A stretch of DNA of 64,000 bases from Psettodes erumei (taxonomy: Eukaryota; Chordata; Actinopteri; Pleuronectiformes; Psettodidae). The notes beneath the pieces were generated by a model that made no database searches, was not told where the DNA came from, and saw only the letters and a list, made by a program, of their open reading frames with translations. Every line of letters begins with the position of its first letter. Positions within the stretch are counted from its first letter, which is position 1. Position numbers and translations under genes: made by a program. The stretch is taken from assembly GCA_016785225.1 (NCBI GenBank), contig JAFBJZ010000668.1:1-64000 (forward strand), written 5' to 3'. Positions 36,501 through 44,907 of this stretch are shown here, in pieces.

Positions 36501-39500
36501 ACGGCCATGATCTGGGCGACAGAGTACAAACACATAGATCAGGTGAAGCTGCTTCTGTCCAAAGGAGCCGACATCACCATCAGGGACAAGGTTGGCTCAG
36601 ACGTCTGCCCCACCCCATCCCCATCCCCGTGACTGGCATGCCCCACTGTGTCATTGTCGGTTTACATCCTCTCCTTTTGTAGGAAGAAAACATCTGCCTT
36701 CACTGGGCAGCCTTCTCTGGCAGCGTGGAGATCGCGGAGCTGCTCCTGAACGCACATTGTGATTTGCAGGCTGTCAACATCCACGGAGATTCTCCTCTGC
36801 ACATCGCTGCTCGGGAGAACCGCCTGGATTGTGTCACGTGAGTTACAGGAGGCAAAAAAAGAAAAATCCCTCTCTCTGCGAGCAAATTTAAATTTAAACT
36901 TTCTTTTCAAACTGTTTTACTGATTCAAAAGCGCAATTTAAGATGACTTTTGGGTGATGAGTAAAACGCTACCTTTGCCTCCTCAGGCTTTTCCTGTCTC
37001 GAGGAGCAGATGTGTTTCTGAAAACCGCGAAGGAGAAACTCCTCTGGACTGCTGCAGCCACAACTCGAAGGCCTGGGCGGCCCTGCAGGCCAACAGGAAG
37101 GAGAGAGACGCCAAGAACAGCAGGCTCAGTCGAGCAGAGGAAAAAATCCTTCACAGGTTGAATGAAATTGTACAAGATTACAGCGGCCGGCCGGCCGGAG
37201 TCATGACTTAAAGGCTTATCGAATGGCAAAAACACTGTAGCCTTGACCCCCTTGCTTGTGTCATGTTTTCCTGGCTCTGAAACCTCTGGCGGCCCCTAAC
37301 TCGCGTGTTTGTACGCTGCCTTCACAGTGACATCGCTCTGGGGCAGGAGCGAGTTCCCATCCCCTGCGTCAACGCCGTCGACAGCGAGCCTTACCCAGAC
37401 AACTACAAGTACATCTCCGAAAACTGCGTGACCTCCCCCATGAATATCGACAGGAATATAACACACTTGCAGGTAAGATAGAAACCGTCTCATCAGGTAT
37501 TTTCAGAGAAAATGAATAAATGTGCGGCAACATGACGTGACCAATATTGTTATTATTCTCTCTTTACCCATGGCTGACAGTACTGTGTTTGTAAGGAAGA
37601 TTGCTCGGCAAGTATCTGCATGTGTGGCCAGCTCAGTCTGCGCTGCTGGTACGACAAGGTAAGAACGAGCAATGGACCAAAGGGTCTTCTGTTCAAAAGA
37701 TGGACCTGAAAGTATGTGGACACCTGGACAGAGTGAGAAAGTGAGGGAGGCAGAAACTTAACTTTTAATTGAATTGTATTATTTTATTTATCTGTATATT
37801 TACACATTTTTAGTCTGGCTTACACCTTGGTTGTGTCTCCTATTATTTATTGATATTTATTATTTTTTTATGTTGACGTGGTGACATGTTTTAATTAATT
37901 TTACTACTTTTATCCTGTTTTAGGTATCTGACAATTTTATGTCCTTTTATTTTTGTTTCTGGTCTTTCCTCATTTATGATAGCATTTTCTCAGCTCCTAT
38001 TTATTATTTATTTCTTCTTTTTTACTTCTGATTTTCTGTCTCTCTTTCTTTGCTTTTGTTTTTTATTGTTTCCTTTGTGCAGCACTTTGTTACATTTTCC
38101 ATGTATGAAGCTATAGAGGTATATTAATTAATTAAAGTTTGAGGAACTCCACACACCATGGATTGCATATTAATATTTCATAAATGATGTTGTCTTGACA
38201 ACTCTAATGGACGTGTGTGTGTATATATGGGGTTTTTTTTTGGTCATGTTCAGAGCGGTTGTCTACTCCCTGAATTCTGCCGTGAGGAGCCTCCCCTCAT
38301 CTTCGAGTGCAACCACGCCTGCTCCTGTTGGAGGACCTGCAAGAACCGCGTGGTGCAAAACGGACTCAGGTATTCAGAGCTCATCTCACGACAGCATCAA
38401 AATACAGGTGTCGGAGAGACAGCGGTTTGCTTTTGACAAATGCAATTTTGTTTTGATGCCTTGCAACTTTGAGATGTTGTGCATCTTCCAGGACCAGGCT
38501 TCAGCTCTTCAGGACCAGTAAGAAGGGCTGGGGTGTCCGGGCCTTGCAGGACATACCACAGGGGACTTTTATATGCGAGTAAGTCCTATATACAAAGGGG
38601 AAAAAAGGTTAATATTAGCACTTCCACATGAATTTCAAAACATATTTGTTGGGGGATTTTCAGCTGTCCCATGATGCAATTAGTTGTTCAGTATTACTCA
38701 GCACCATTTGCAGTTGTTCACCAGGAAAAAAATATAAGGACTTGCAAGATTCACCACTTGTTTTGTTTTCTTCTTCAAATTCAGAACTCTGGGCCCGAGC
38801 TGGAATAGGCATACTGTGTCACTTTTTCCCCTGCTACTCTCCCACACAGTGTCTGTAACTCCTGCCTGATGGCAGCAGCTCAGACTGCGAGCGCAGCAGA
38901 CGAGAGACATAATTATCATTCCTGCTTTCTCGCGTTCAGAAGCGCTGCCGGTGTCACCGAGGCGTTTCTCCGCGGTGCCAGTCGCTTTCCTGCTAATGTA
39001 TTGTGACTGTTATTCGACAGCCTTACTTTAAAATCTTGGTATTCAAGGTTCTTGCCATTTCAAAAAAAAAAACTTCAGTATTCTTTGGCAGATGTCCTGA
39101 TCTTGAAGTTGTCAGCAAAATCTTGGTGTCTTTGCCCTGGCTGTGCCACTCAGCCCACTGGAGGTGTGAGTCTTACGAATCAGCTCACAAATTGTATAGT
39201 TTGGTTTCAGTAGATACAGACGGGCACTCCAGCTTTAATGAATGTTACACAAACGGAAAGAGTGCAGTCGTTGGGGTCTATTTTCAGCACTATTTTGATA
39301 CGCAGCTGCTGCGTCCATGAGCACTACAGCAGCAAAACTTCGTATGTGGGTCTGACTTAAAATAAACTACGCAGTGTGCGTTCACGGTAATGAAGGAACA
39401 CGACTCCCAGCGCAACAGCGTGGCTCACTGATGTGCTTTAAATCGAGTCAGTGGAGCTCTGCGGCACAGAGGAGCGCTGATAATACACGTATCAGGCTGC

Positions 39501-41481
39501 GAATACACAGACAACACTCATCATTTCATTGTCGGCTTGGGTCTTTTCGTGGGATGTGTTTATGGTTTTGAAAAAAATGGAACATCAACAAATGGAGTGT
39601 GTTGCTAATAATTATTTCCCTTGTAAGTTTTCAGAAATCAGCAATTCAATTCTGACCGCTGTAAGTGGTGGGCCATTAAAAGCTCCAACAAATAGAGCAG
39701 TAACAGATAACAGATTTCATGAATGTAACACATTTTGTATCATTTTAAAATGCGGCCATTTATCATTTTTATTTTGGAGGCACACTCCAGTCTGCTGGAG
39801 CTACAACAAGCCGCGTGAAGGACGTGTGTTCACCCGTCTCTTATCTCGCTCTCATCATGAGCAGTTTTGTTTTGCTTGTGTAGCTGGTCTGCGAGGACAC
39901 GTCGTTGGTTCACAAGCCCATTCACACCCACAGTTATCAACCCAAATGGAGACATTTTATTTTGTGCTTTTTGTATAAAAAGTACAGTGGTGACGATGCA
40001 CATGAACTAATATTTCTCATTGTTACTGGCCGATTGAAAAGATGCTAAGGATGTAAGTTATTTAAGCTAAAAGGTTAAAAGGTAAACATTTTTTAAAAAG
40101 ACGTGGGAATGCATCACAGGGGAACCAGCAGGGCTGTTTAATTCTTTGAAGCTCAGTATCTCCAGAAATGCAAATAAAATGCCAAAAATACTTCCAGGCT
40201 CATGAAAAGCTTGACAGACTATAAGCGGCACCGGAATTAAAGCGCTCCAGTGGCGCCTGCAGCTGCTGACGGGTCATTTGCTTTTCAACAGGTATGTAGG
40301 GGAGATCATCTCCGAGGCAGAAGCTGAGATGAGGCAAAATGATGCTTACCTGTTCAGCCTGGATGATAAGGTAAAATATGAAGAACTTTTTTTTTTTTTT
40401 TGGAGAAACACTGTTTATTTCTAAAACTACTGAGTAACCAAAAATGAATGTAAACAAATATTAAAACCTTCACTATGATTGTTTTCTTGTTGCCTTTAAT
40501 CGAGTAATCTCATTTATGTATTTGTAATATATATTTTTTAATATTCTATTGAGCGATGAGGTTTTGCTTTTCGTGCCATGCTCCAACCAGAACTGTCAAT
40601 CTAACAGCTTGTTCTTTGGGGCGAGATTTCCTCCCATGTCAAATTCTTTCAGCTGTGCACCTACAGCTTATTTGAGCCTTCCATTTATTTTTCCCTGCCA
40701 GCCGCAAGACTTGTACTGCATCGATGCCCGTTTCTATGGAAACATCAGCCGCTTCCTCAATCACATGTGCGAGCCCAACCTGTTTGCCTGTCGAGTGTTC
40801 ACGACGCACCAGGATCTTCGTTTCCCACACATTGCCTTCTTTGCCAGCGAAAACATCAAGGCTGGAGAGGAGCTCGGGTAAGGCCGCTTTCTTTCGTCGG
40901 CGTCTTTTGACATGAAGAAGACGTGTGCGTTCATCGTGTCTTGTGTTGTCGAGAACCCCCGTGTGATGAGAAGAGCCTGGCAGATGTAGAAGTGTAGTGG
41001 TGTTTAGTAAAGGCCCCCGTGCAGCGTCCCACACTTGAGTTGGCGACTGCGAGAGGAAGCGTAGAGAAATCAATCCAACACGGGGATTCTACATCCCACA
41101 AAGACATGTCTCCAGCCAATTCACAGCTTTGTTGATCGCTTTATGTCCTGCAGTCTGACACAAGATTTTATTACAGTCTTCCTCACACTGGCATGCAATG
41201 AACCTGCTAAAAGCAACTACCCTGGGTGTGAGAGAAAGGCTGGTTTCGATGAAATGACGCCACTTCTCTATAATCTTGTGCCCCCCCCCAGATTCAACTA
41301 TGGTGACCACTTCTGGGAAGTCAAAAGCAAGCTGTTCCACTGCGAATGTGGCTCCTCCAAGTGCAAGTACTCGGCGGCGGCCATGGCCTCGCTGCAGGCC
41401 GACAGCACGCCCGAGGACCAGCGGCAGCCCAGCGCGTCACCCGACACCAGCTCTTCCAACAGCCCTCCCAGTCCCTCCTAA
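18560..41481 (+). CDS. ehmt1: Euchromatic histone-lysine N-methyltransferase 1 (GLP)
   Basis: Twenty-six coding exons, annotated individually, join at GT-AG introns to about 1314 codons; human EHMT1 is 1298. Approximate order: ARKT histone-H3 mimic (residue 198), Pro/Ala-rich region (265-295), basic RKKKRRMG segment (305), acidic tract (355-420), cysteine-rich domain (505-640), ankyrin repeats (745-1010), pre-SET, SET and post-SET (1040-1290). With EHMT2/G9a it deposits H3K9me1/2 in euchromatin, and its ankyrin repeats read the same mark. Cage residues are present in GGW, MIW, TEY and LHW. Synteny with cacna1b identifies the EHMT1 paralogue rather than EHMT2. Two oddities: one extra base in exon 3 and one missing base in exon 19 break the frame as given, while all splice sites and the SET domain are intact. 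The simplest reading is sequence error, but recent inactivation is not excluded. Confidence 0.93.
18581..28575 (+). other. ehmt1: ehmt1 intron 1 (10 kb)
   Basis: No additional exon could be supported. The part from about 24.1 to 27.4 kb is GC-richer, with several overlapping chance open frames on both strands (longest 26588-27178). It carries a TC/AC microsatellite block at 24838-24960 and two CTCF-like motifs near 26925 and 27385. The first few hundred bases after exon 1 are CpG-rich and belong to the promoter region. Confidence 0.55.
24838..24960. repeat. Compound (TC)n-(AC)n-(TC)n low-complexity block
   Basis: Pyrimidine-rich tract of CT repeats with an embedded AC run at about 24905-24920. 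It generates spurious Ser/Leu-rich and Arg/Glu-rich open frames on the two strands. Confidence 0.9.
28576..28666 (+). CDS. ehmt1: ehmt1 exon 2
   Basis: Acceptor tttcatcag, donor gtattc. Encodes PAGLAKGSVDKGAPVKKEGL and a further ten residues to GEEKS, leaving one base of a split codon. Confidence 0.8.
28753..29274 (+). CDS. ehmt1: ehmt1 exon 3 (ARKT mimic; apparent frame break)
   Basis: Acceptor ggtccccag, donor gtaacc. In the frame entering from exon 2 it reads DGDREVAARLASSPAVEAML and on to about 28850, then runs to a TAG near 29032. In the frame shifted by one base, from about 28870, it reads NKTLALVNENGV, GSVTGSNGFILAK and HRARKTMSR, which match EHMT1, and leaves in phase 0 to exon 4. 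The exon therefore contains one base more than a multiple that keeps frame, somewhere in about 28830-28885. Confidence 0.85.
29227..29244 (+). other. ehmt1: Histone H3-mimic ARKT motif of ehmt1
   Basis: Codons for R-A-R-K-T-M; the Lys codon is 29236-29238. In mammalian G9a and GLP the equivalent lysine is automethylated and recruits chromodomain proteins such as MPP8 and HP1, because ARKT resembles H3 residues around K9. Confidence 0.85.
29410..29880 (-). mobile_element. Tc1-like DNA transposon remnant in ehmt1 intron 3
   Basis: On the minus strand the translation includes segments such as SYHPTFAPDLADAVMAEW that correspond to the C-terminal part of Tc1-family transposases. The sequence further right (29700-29850) resembles the upstream part of the same fish Tc1 family. 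Frames are broken and the right-hand end is unclear. Confidence 0.7.
30216..30468 (+). CDS. ehmt1: ehmt1 exon 4 (Pro/Ala-rich)
   Basis: Acceptor gtcacctccag chosen because it alone gives phase 0 and an EHMT1-like start, LLNRELREAKSAKMEKTEP. Donor gtcaga, leaving one base. The second half is low complexity, with runs of Pro, Ala and Ser such as PAPPPPTSAPPAPSAPPAP. Confidence 0.85.
30614..30759 (+). CDS. ehmt1: ehmt1 exon 5 (basic, nuclear-localisation-like)
   Basis: Acceptor gtgctgcag, donor gtctct. Encodes SSRKKKRRMGMYSLVPKKKT and KVLKQRSVLEMF, nearly identical to the same region of mammalian EHMT1. Confidence 0.95.
31067..31222 (+). CDS. ehmt1: ehmt1 exon 6 (acidic)
   Basis: Acceptor ctcctacag, donor gttgaa. 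52 codons beginning NKELANINGEKVENV and continuing into a Glu/Asp-rich tract. Confidence 0.9.
31430..31501 (+). CDS. ehmt1: ehmt1 exon 7 (acidic, weak acceptor)
   Basis: 24 codons, VGDEQESEESGEEEGEEEG and onwards, ending in ATG before gtaaga. The acceptor (cacggtggag) has a poor pyrimidine tract, so the 5' edge is less certain than the others. Confidence 0.75.
31690..31792 (+). CDS. ehmt1: ehmt1 exon 8 (basic)
   Basis: Acceptor ctgcctcag, donor gtgagc. Encodes STESGLKKKLKKKTKG and WLRPARKRKRR, the basic stretch matching KPARKRRRR of the human protein. Confidence 0.92.
32550..32687 (+). CDS. ehmt1: ehmt1 exon 9
   Basis: Acceptor cgctcgcag, donor gtgagc. 46 residues, ELELVAQPQASPQAPAGDGK to ALPSQNK, in frame from both neighbours. 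Confidence 0.88.
33610..33887 (+). CDS. ehmt1: ehmt1 exon 10 (cysteine-rich domain, first part)
   Basis: Acceptor tctttccag, donor gtgagt. Encodes ELPLCSCRMETPKSREI, RCQGAVMKHEMMRPSN and HQCCPGCGFFC. The cysteine-rich, RING-like region N-terminal to the ankyrin repeats is typical of EHMT1/2. Confidence 0.96.
34640..34872 (+). CDS. ehmt1: ehmt1 exon 11 (cysteine-rich domain, second part)
   Basis: Acceptor tgtgtgcag, donor gtaaac. Encodes GTFMECQPDVSISHRFH, CPHCGEEASKAKEVTIAKAD and GRADTTTG, closely matching human EHMT1. Confidence 0.96.
35142..35357 (+). CDS. ehmt1: ehmt1 exon 12 (linker)
   Basis: Acceptor cattttccag, donor gtaagt. A Ser/Ala/Thr-rich poorly conserved linker ending in the conserved ETLESILVALDTEK just before the ankyrin repeats. 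Confidence 0.92.
35462..35544 (+). CDS. ehmt1: ehmt1 exon 13 (ankyrin start)
   Basis: Acceptor ttttcatcag, donor gtatgt. Encodes PKKLRFHPKQLYLSAKQGEL, the N-terminal cap of the ankyrin domain. Confidence 0.95.
35656..35762 (+). CDS. ehmt1: ehmt1 exon 14 (ankyrin repeat)
   Basis: Acceptor accttccag, donor gtaaga. VDGIDPNFKMESQNKRTPLH then AAAEGGQKDICHMLVQ, a complete repeat unit. Confidence 0.96.
35915..36037 (+). CDS. ehmt1: ehmt1 exon 15 (ankyrin repeat)
   Basis: Acceptor ctgcttcag, donor gtaaac. AGANLDMCDEDQRTPLMEAC and following repeat residues. Confidence 0.96.
36175..36276 (+). CDS. ehmt1: ehmt1 exon 16 (ankyrin repeat)
   Basis: Acceptor cctctcag, donor gtcagt. DVEGFTCLHLAAKSGHYNIV and onward. 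Confidence 0.96.
36486..36590 (+). CDS. ehmt1: ehmt1 exon 17 (ankyrin, methyl-lysine cage)
   Basis: Acceptor tttcctcag, donor gttggc. DDGGWTAMIWATEYKHIDQV holds two Trp and the Glu of the H3K9me1/2-binding cage described for GLP. Confidence 0.96.
36683..36837 (+). CDS. ehmt1: ehmt1 exon 18 (ankyrin, cage Trp)
   Basis: Acceptor ttttgtag, donor gtgagt. EENICLHWAAFSGSVEIAEL supplies a further cage Trp. Ends HIAARENRLDCV in the next repeat. Confidence 0.96.
36987..37156 (+). CDS. ehmt1: ehmt1 exon 19 (ankyrin end; one-base deletion)
   Basis: Acceptor gcctcctcag, weak donor gttgaa. Entering frame reads LFLSRGADVFLK. The matching continuation NREGETPLDCCSHNSKAWAA is in the next frame. The break lies at the A-run around 37021-37024 (ctgaaaacc): one A fewer than needed to read LKNREGETPL, which corresponds to human LKNKEGETPL. 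The exit phase fits exon 20. Confidence 0.9.
37328..37472 (+). CDS. ehmt1: ehmt1 exon 20 (pre-SET start)
   Basis: Acceptor ccttcacag, donor gtaaga. DIALGQERVPIPCVNAVDSE, YKYISENCVTSPMNIDRNI, highly conserved. Confidence 0.97.
37581..37658 (+). CDS. ehmt1: ehmt1 exon 21 (pre-SET zinc cluster)
   Basis: Acceptor ggctgacag, donor gtaaga. YCVCKEDCSASICMCGQ and CWYDK provide zinc-binding cysteines of the pre-SET cluster. Confidence 0.97.
37710..38160. other. T-rich possible retroelement 3' tail in ehmt1 intron 21
   Basis: The part near 38080-38130 (gcagcactttgttac...tatagaggtatattaatta) resembles the common fish LINE/SINE tail 'gcactttg...gctatataaataaa'. At 37709-37725 the words 'aagtatgtggacacctgg' resemble a Tc1-like element end. 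Both are weak matches from memory. Confidence 0.3.
38254..38369 (+). CDS. ehmt1: ehmt1 exon 22 (pre-SET)
   Basis: Acceptor catgttcag, donor gtattc. SGCLLPEFCREEPPLIFECN, then HACSCWRTCKNRVVQNGLR. Extra Cys in PEFCREE where human has PEFNMAE. Confidence 0.97.
38492..38578 (+). CDS. ehmt1: ehmt1 exon 23 (SET N-terminal, SAM site)
   Basis: Acceptor atcttccag, donor gtaagt. TRLQLFRTSKKGWGVRAL includes the GWGV cofactor-binding motif. Ends QGTFICE. Confidence 0.97.
40292..40370 (+). CDS. ehmt1: ehmt1 exon 24 (SET)
   Basis: Acceptor ttttcaacag, donor gtaaaa. YVGEIISEAEAEMRQNDAYL then FSLDDK; mammalian EHMTs have FDLDNK here. Confidence 0.96.
40702..40877 (+). CDS. ehmt1: ehmt1 exon 25 (SET catalytic core)
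   Basis: Acceptor ccctgccag, donor gtaagg. PQDLYCIDARFYGNISRF then the signature NHMCEPN, which with the later GFNYG forms the SAM/lysine pseudoknot. Confidence 0.97.
41292..41481 (+). CDS. ehmt1: ehmt1 exon 26 (end of SET, post-SET, stop)
   Basis: Acceptor after a C run (cccccag). GFNYGDHFWEVKSKLFHCEC, then GSSKCKYS; the CEC..C cysteines are the post-SET zinc site. A Ser/Pro-rich tail ends in TAA at 41479-41481. Mammalian enzymes have GFDYG where this has GFNYG. Confidence 0.96.
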
Positions 41482-41669
41482 GAAGCCCTCCCCCACCTCA
41501 CACTAAGCTTCACTACACAGAGAGGACAGACGGACTGCGTCCATTCACCATGAACTTGTACTGTATCTCCACTTGTGATTAAATGACCACGGACCAGAGA
41601 CGACACAGGAGCAGACGCTCAGTCACAGCCGGTCGCCGCCCCCTTCATCCCACCTTTGTGTAAAACGAA

Positions 41670-41687
41670 CAGCAGGGGGCAGCGACG
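41670..41687 (+). promoter_or_regulatory. CTCF-like motif in ehmt1 3' UTR
   Basis: CAGCAGGGGGCAGC is very close to the vertebrate CTCF core (CCASYAGRGGGCRS). Related words occur at 26925-26940 (CCACTAGGGGGAGG) and, reversed, at about 27387-27398. Motif match only. Confidence 0.4.
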
Positions 41688-42184
41688 GCCACGCACAGCA
41701 AACTGGACTACTCAAAACAGTCTTCACATTTCATAACATAACTTTAGTGGGAAGGAGAACTGTACATTTTGTCTTTTTTTTTTTTAAGGTAGTTGACGGA
41801 CATTGTCGGACGGCTCTCTTAGAGTCGTGATCGAGGAACTTCGGGGATGAGCGTTATCGTTGTCTTTTGCAAAGACAACCCCGGCGTACAGCTGGGTGTA
41901 ACTTGTTTGACCGCTGCGGTCATTTGTCACGAACCATTCCAGCAAAATTAGCTTTTACTTTTTTTTTTTTTTTTTTTTTAAACATCACTTCATCTTTGTC
42001 GCAGCGTTTGAATGGATGTCCAACATTTGCCACCCCGGTCAGTCACTGTTGGCAAACGTTGGGTGTCCATTGAAATGATGTGGAAAAGTGGACTGTATCT
42101 TTTAATTTGCCACTCGATTGAGTATAGATTGTCTGATAGAAGGATGCTGTACCATTCCTCAAAAAATGAGGCGTTTCTAGTCTG

Positions 42185-42190
42185 AATAAA
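42185..42190 (+). terminator. ehmt1: Proximal poly(A) signal AATAAA, ehmt1
   Basis: Canonical hexamer about 700 bp after the stop codon; possible alternative 3' end. Confidence 0.45.
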
Positions 42191-42632
42191 TTGGCTGACC
42201 TTTTTATTAAGCATGGGGATCTTAACGTGTCTGATATTTTTGCCGCACTTCCGGAGGAATTGATTAAACTGAAATGGAGTTTAAAAAGAAATATTAACAT
42301 GGTGCTGACAAAAGGTTTTTACTTTTTTCATTTGTATCACCCAAGTGAACACACTTTGTAAGATAAGAGAACACTTTAAGTTTTTTATGTTGAATTTTAT
42401 CTCCAGTTTTTCTAATTGTAGTTACTGTAGTTAGCCTGTTTTTAATTTTGTTTCATGATTTTGCCGACAGAAGCCAACCCGTCTTTTTAAATGTTGTTAG
42501 TAAAGCAGTGACTGTTGTGCAAAGTTTTGAAAGGTATAAGTGGAAAAAAAGGTTCTAAAAATGCAATTCCATTACGTTCTGTTACATATGTCTGGACCGT
42601 GAACCATCCATCTAATTGGTTGTATCTTTTTC

Positions 42633-42638
42633 AATAAA
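42633..42638 (+). terminator. ehmt1: Distal poly(A) signal AATAAA, ehmt1
   Basis: Canonical hexamer followed by a T/G-rich stretch (tgatgtatttgcgtttctcttg), the usual arrangement around a cleavage site. Confidence 0.65.
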
Positions 42639-42660
42639 TTTACTACTAATGCATTTATTC

Positions 42661-44907
42661 TGATGTATTTGCGTTTCTCTTGTAACCTGAAAACGTTGCC
42701 GCAGATATGAAACGTCACATTTCTTCTCGGGTTTCTTCGTCTCCGTCTCGTTGCACAGTTTTTTTTAAGTCCAGGAAGACATTGCCTTCTAGCTCTTTAC
42801 CTTGTCAACCGCAAACCCATCACTTTACATAAACCGGAGCCTGCAGTCATTGCGACCCTGCAGGAACCGAGCAGCGGCTCGGTTTTTGACAGACGGGCTC
42901 GGGGCCTGGCGCTGAAATATTTGAGCAGCTGTGGCATCGGTGCGCCTTGACTCTTCCCACACGTTCACTCTGCTTTAATGAGTTTAGATCTTCAGAGCCT
43001 CTCGTTTGCTCTGTGATTTTGAGAAAAATGCTGAAGAGAAGAGCTCATTTCAGAAGCCAAAACAGTGAAGGAAGATGCAAAATACTCCTTTACCTCTGAG
43101 CCGAAAAGCTGAAAGTTTACAATGCAATACTCTTGGTTTAACAACACATCACAGGCTTAAATCTTAATCTGCAATGTAACTAGTAAGTACAGTGGCTAGA
43201 AAAATGATCAAAAGAGAAGTAAAAAGGACAATATTTCCCTCTGAAGCTGCAAGGAAAGTCTCTCAAAATGCAGAAAAGTGCAAAAAATTGCAGTGTCTGA
43301 GTAAATGTACTTGCTTGCTTCCCACTTCTGCAACGTAACCCTATTGAGGGAAAAAAGGAATCTAATCAGCTGTTGCAATAACAAAAAAGGGGGAAAAAAT
43401 GAAAGAAAAAATGGATTTGGGTTCACAATGTCCCCTGTAGCACCAGGGAGGAGAACAACAACAGTGGGACTGCAGGCCTTTTAGGTCTGGCTGCTGATTG
43501 TTCCCTTCCTGATTAGCAGGGCGGACAGCGAAAATGCAGTCTAATTGAATCAGAGACATTTATCCTCGAGCATCGAAGATGGTTGGTCTGATAACGAGGT
43601 TCTTAGCTGGCAGGACAGGAAGCGGCCTTTCCGCATTCCAAGGTGGCAGAAACATTTTTTTTTTTTTATCTTTGATGCCCGAGCCCCAATGCCTCACGGG
43701 GAAGCCTCCTGCAGGCAGAGGGTCAGCTGCTTTACTGTTACTCAGCTGGATGTATCCCAGTAATCCTGGGCAGCAGACATGAAGAGGAAAGTTCTTAAAT
43801 CCTCAAAATGGGTAGAGAGACAGTCTTCTCTGGTTTACGGTATGTCTGGTCTTATCACCTTTGTTTGAATTTATGTCTTTATTGTATTTATAACTATCAG
43901 GGTAATACATCCTGTGAAAGGAGCCCATGGTTATATCCTAAGTTGCTGGTTCATGGCATGAGGACCATAAGCCTTATTTCAGGGGCTCAAAGAGTGAAAA
44001 GATGAAGTAGAACTACTTGTTCTCCAACAACAAAAAAGATGTGTGTAATCTTTCAGGCTTTAATCTGTGAGTTTTTCTTGCGGACGACGGGATAGTAGAA
44101 GTGGAACTGTGTTATTTATGCTTTAGCAATGTGATCACATCACTGTTAAAACCCATCAGTGAGGCTGTGGATCGGTTTGGGCGGTAATACATAAGTTTAT
44201 CAACAGTTATAAAATATATATATAACAACTCAGTGTAGCCTACTGTGTCTACAGTAATTTAAAATACACACCGTAATCCCAAAATCAAGCCCCTGAGGCA
44301 GCTAAACGCAACTCAGCCTTTGCTCATTTACACCTGTGCGTTTCCTGTCGTGACACGTGAAAACGGCGTCTTTGGTGAAGGCCCATTATTGCTTGGAAAT
44401 AAACCTCAGCAAATAATAATAAAAAAATAATTTAAAAAAAACCCACACCGCCCATGGTCCAGCTGCACATTGGTGAGACACGGTGCTTTATTGAATAGTA
44501 TTGAAAATGGATGCGTTTCATTTTGTGGTTGTGGATCCTGAACACCCAACCTGTGGACTTCTGTTTAAATGTTTGGTTTTGGGGAGTGACAGCCTCCCTG
44601 CGCTCGGTAAACGGAAGGCGTGCGTGTGCGGAGCCACGCTTGGGCATGAATGGCGAAAATATTTGGTTGTTTGTTTTTGGGTGCACGGTTCGATGATGGA
44701 TTATGCTGCAGGAGCGGTTTGAGAAGCTTCTGTCAATGTTTCGATGCGTTCATTAGCGAATGGCCTAAAATGTCCAGAGAAACGCCACACTTCTCGGAGC
44801 CATCCTTCAAAACTACAAGGCCATCTTTAATGCACAGTTACTTTTACCAGAGCAGTGGCCATGATTGCTTCTCCCCGCGTATTCATTACTCCCACCCACC
44901 CCACCAG
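42661..44907. other. Intergenic region after ehmt1
   Basis: No supported exon. AT-rich with homopolymers (for example T run near 43655). Open frames at 43545-43782 and 44501-44722 show no recognisable domain and no convincing splice pairing with the downstream orphan exon. Confidence 0.5.

Larger units (their letters stand above)
41482..42660 (+). other. ehmt1: ehmt1 3' UTR
   Basis: Follows the stop codon; no further coding signal. Contains a CTCF-like motif near 41670, a 19-base T run near 41960 and two AATAAA signals. Confidence 0.7.

Noticed and set aside
43515..43535. Half-match to an RE1/REST silencer (ggcggacagcg) upstream of a neuronal gene
   Set aside because: Only one half of the motif is present; it is 5 kb from the promoter.
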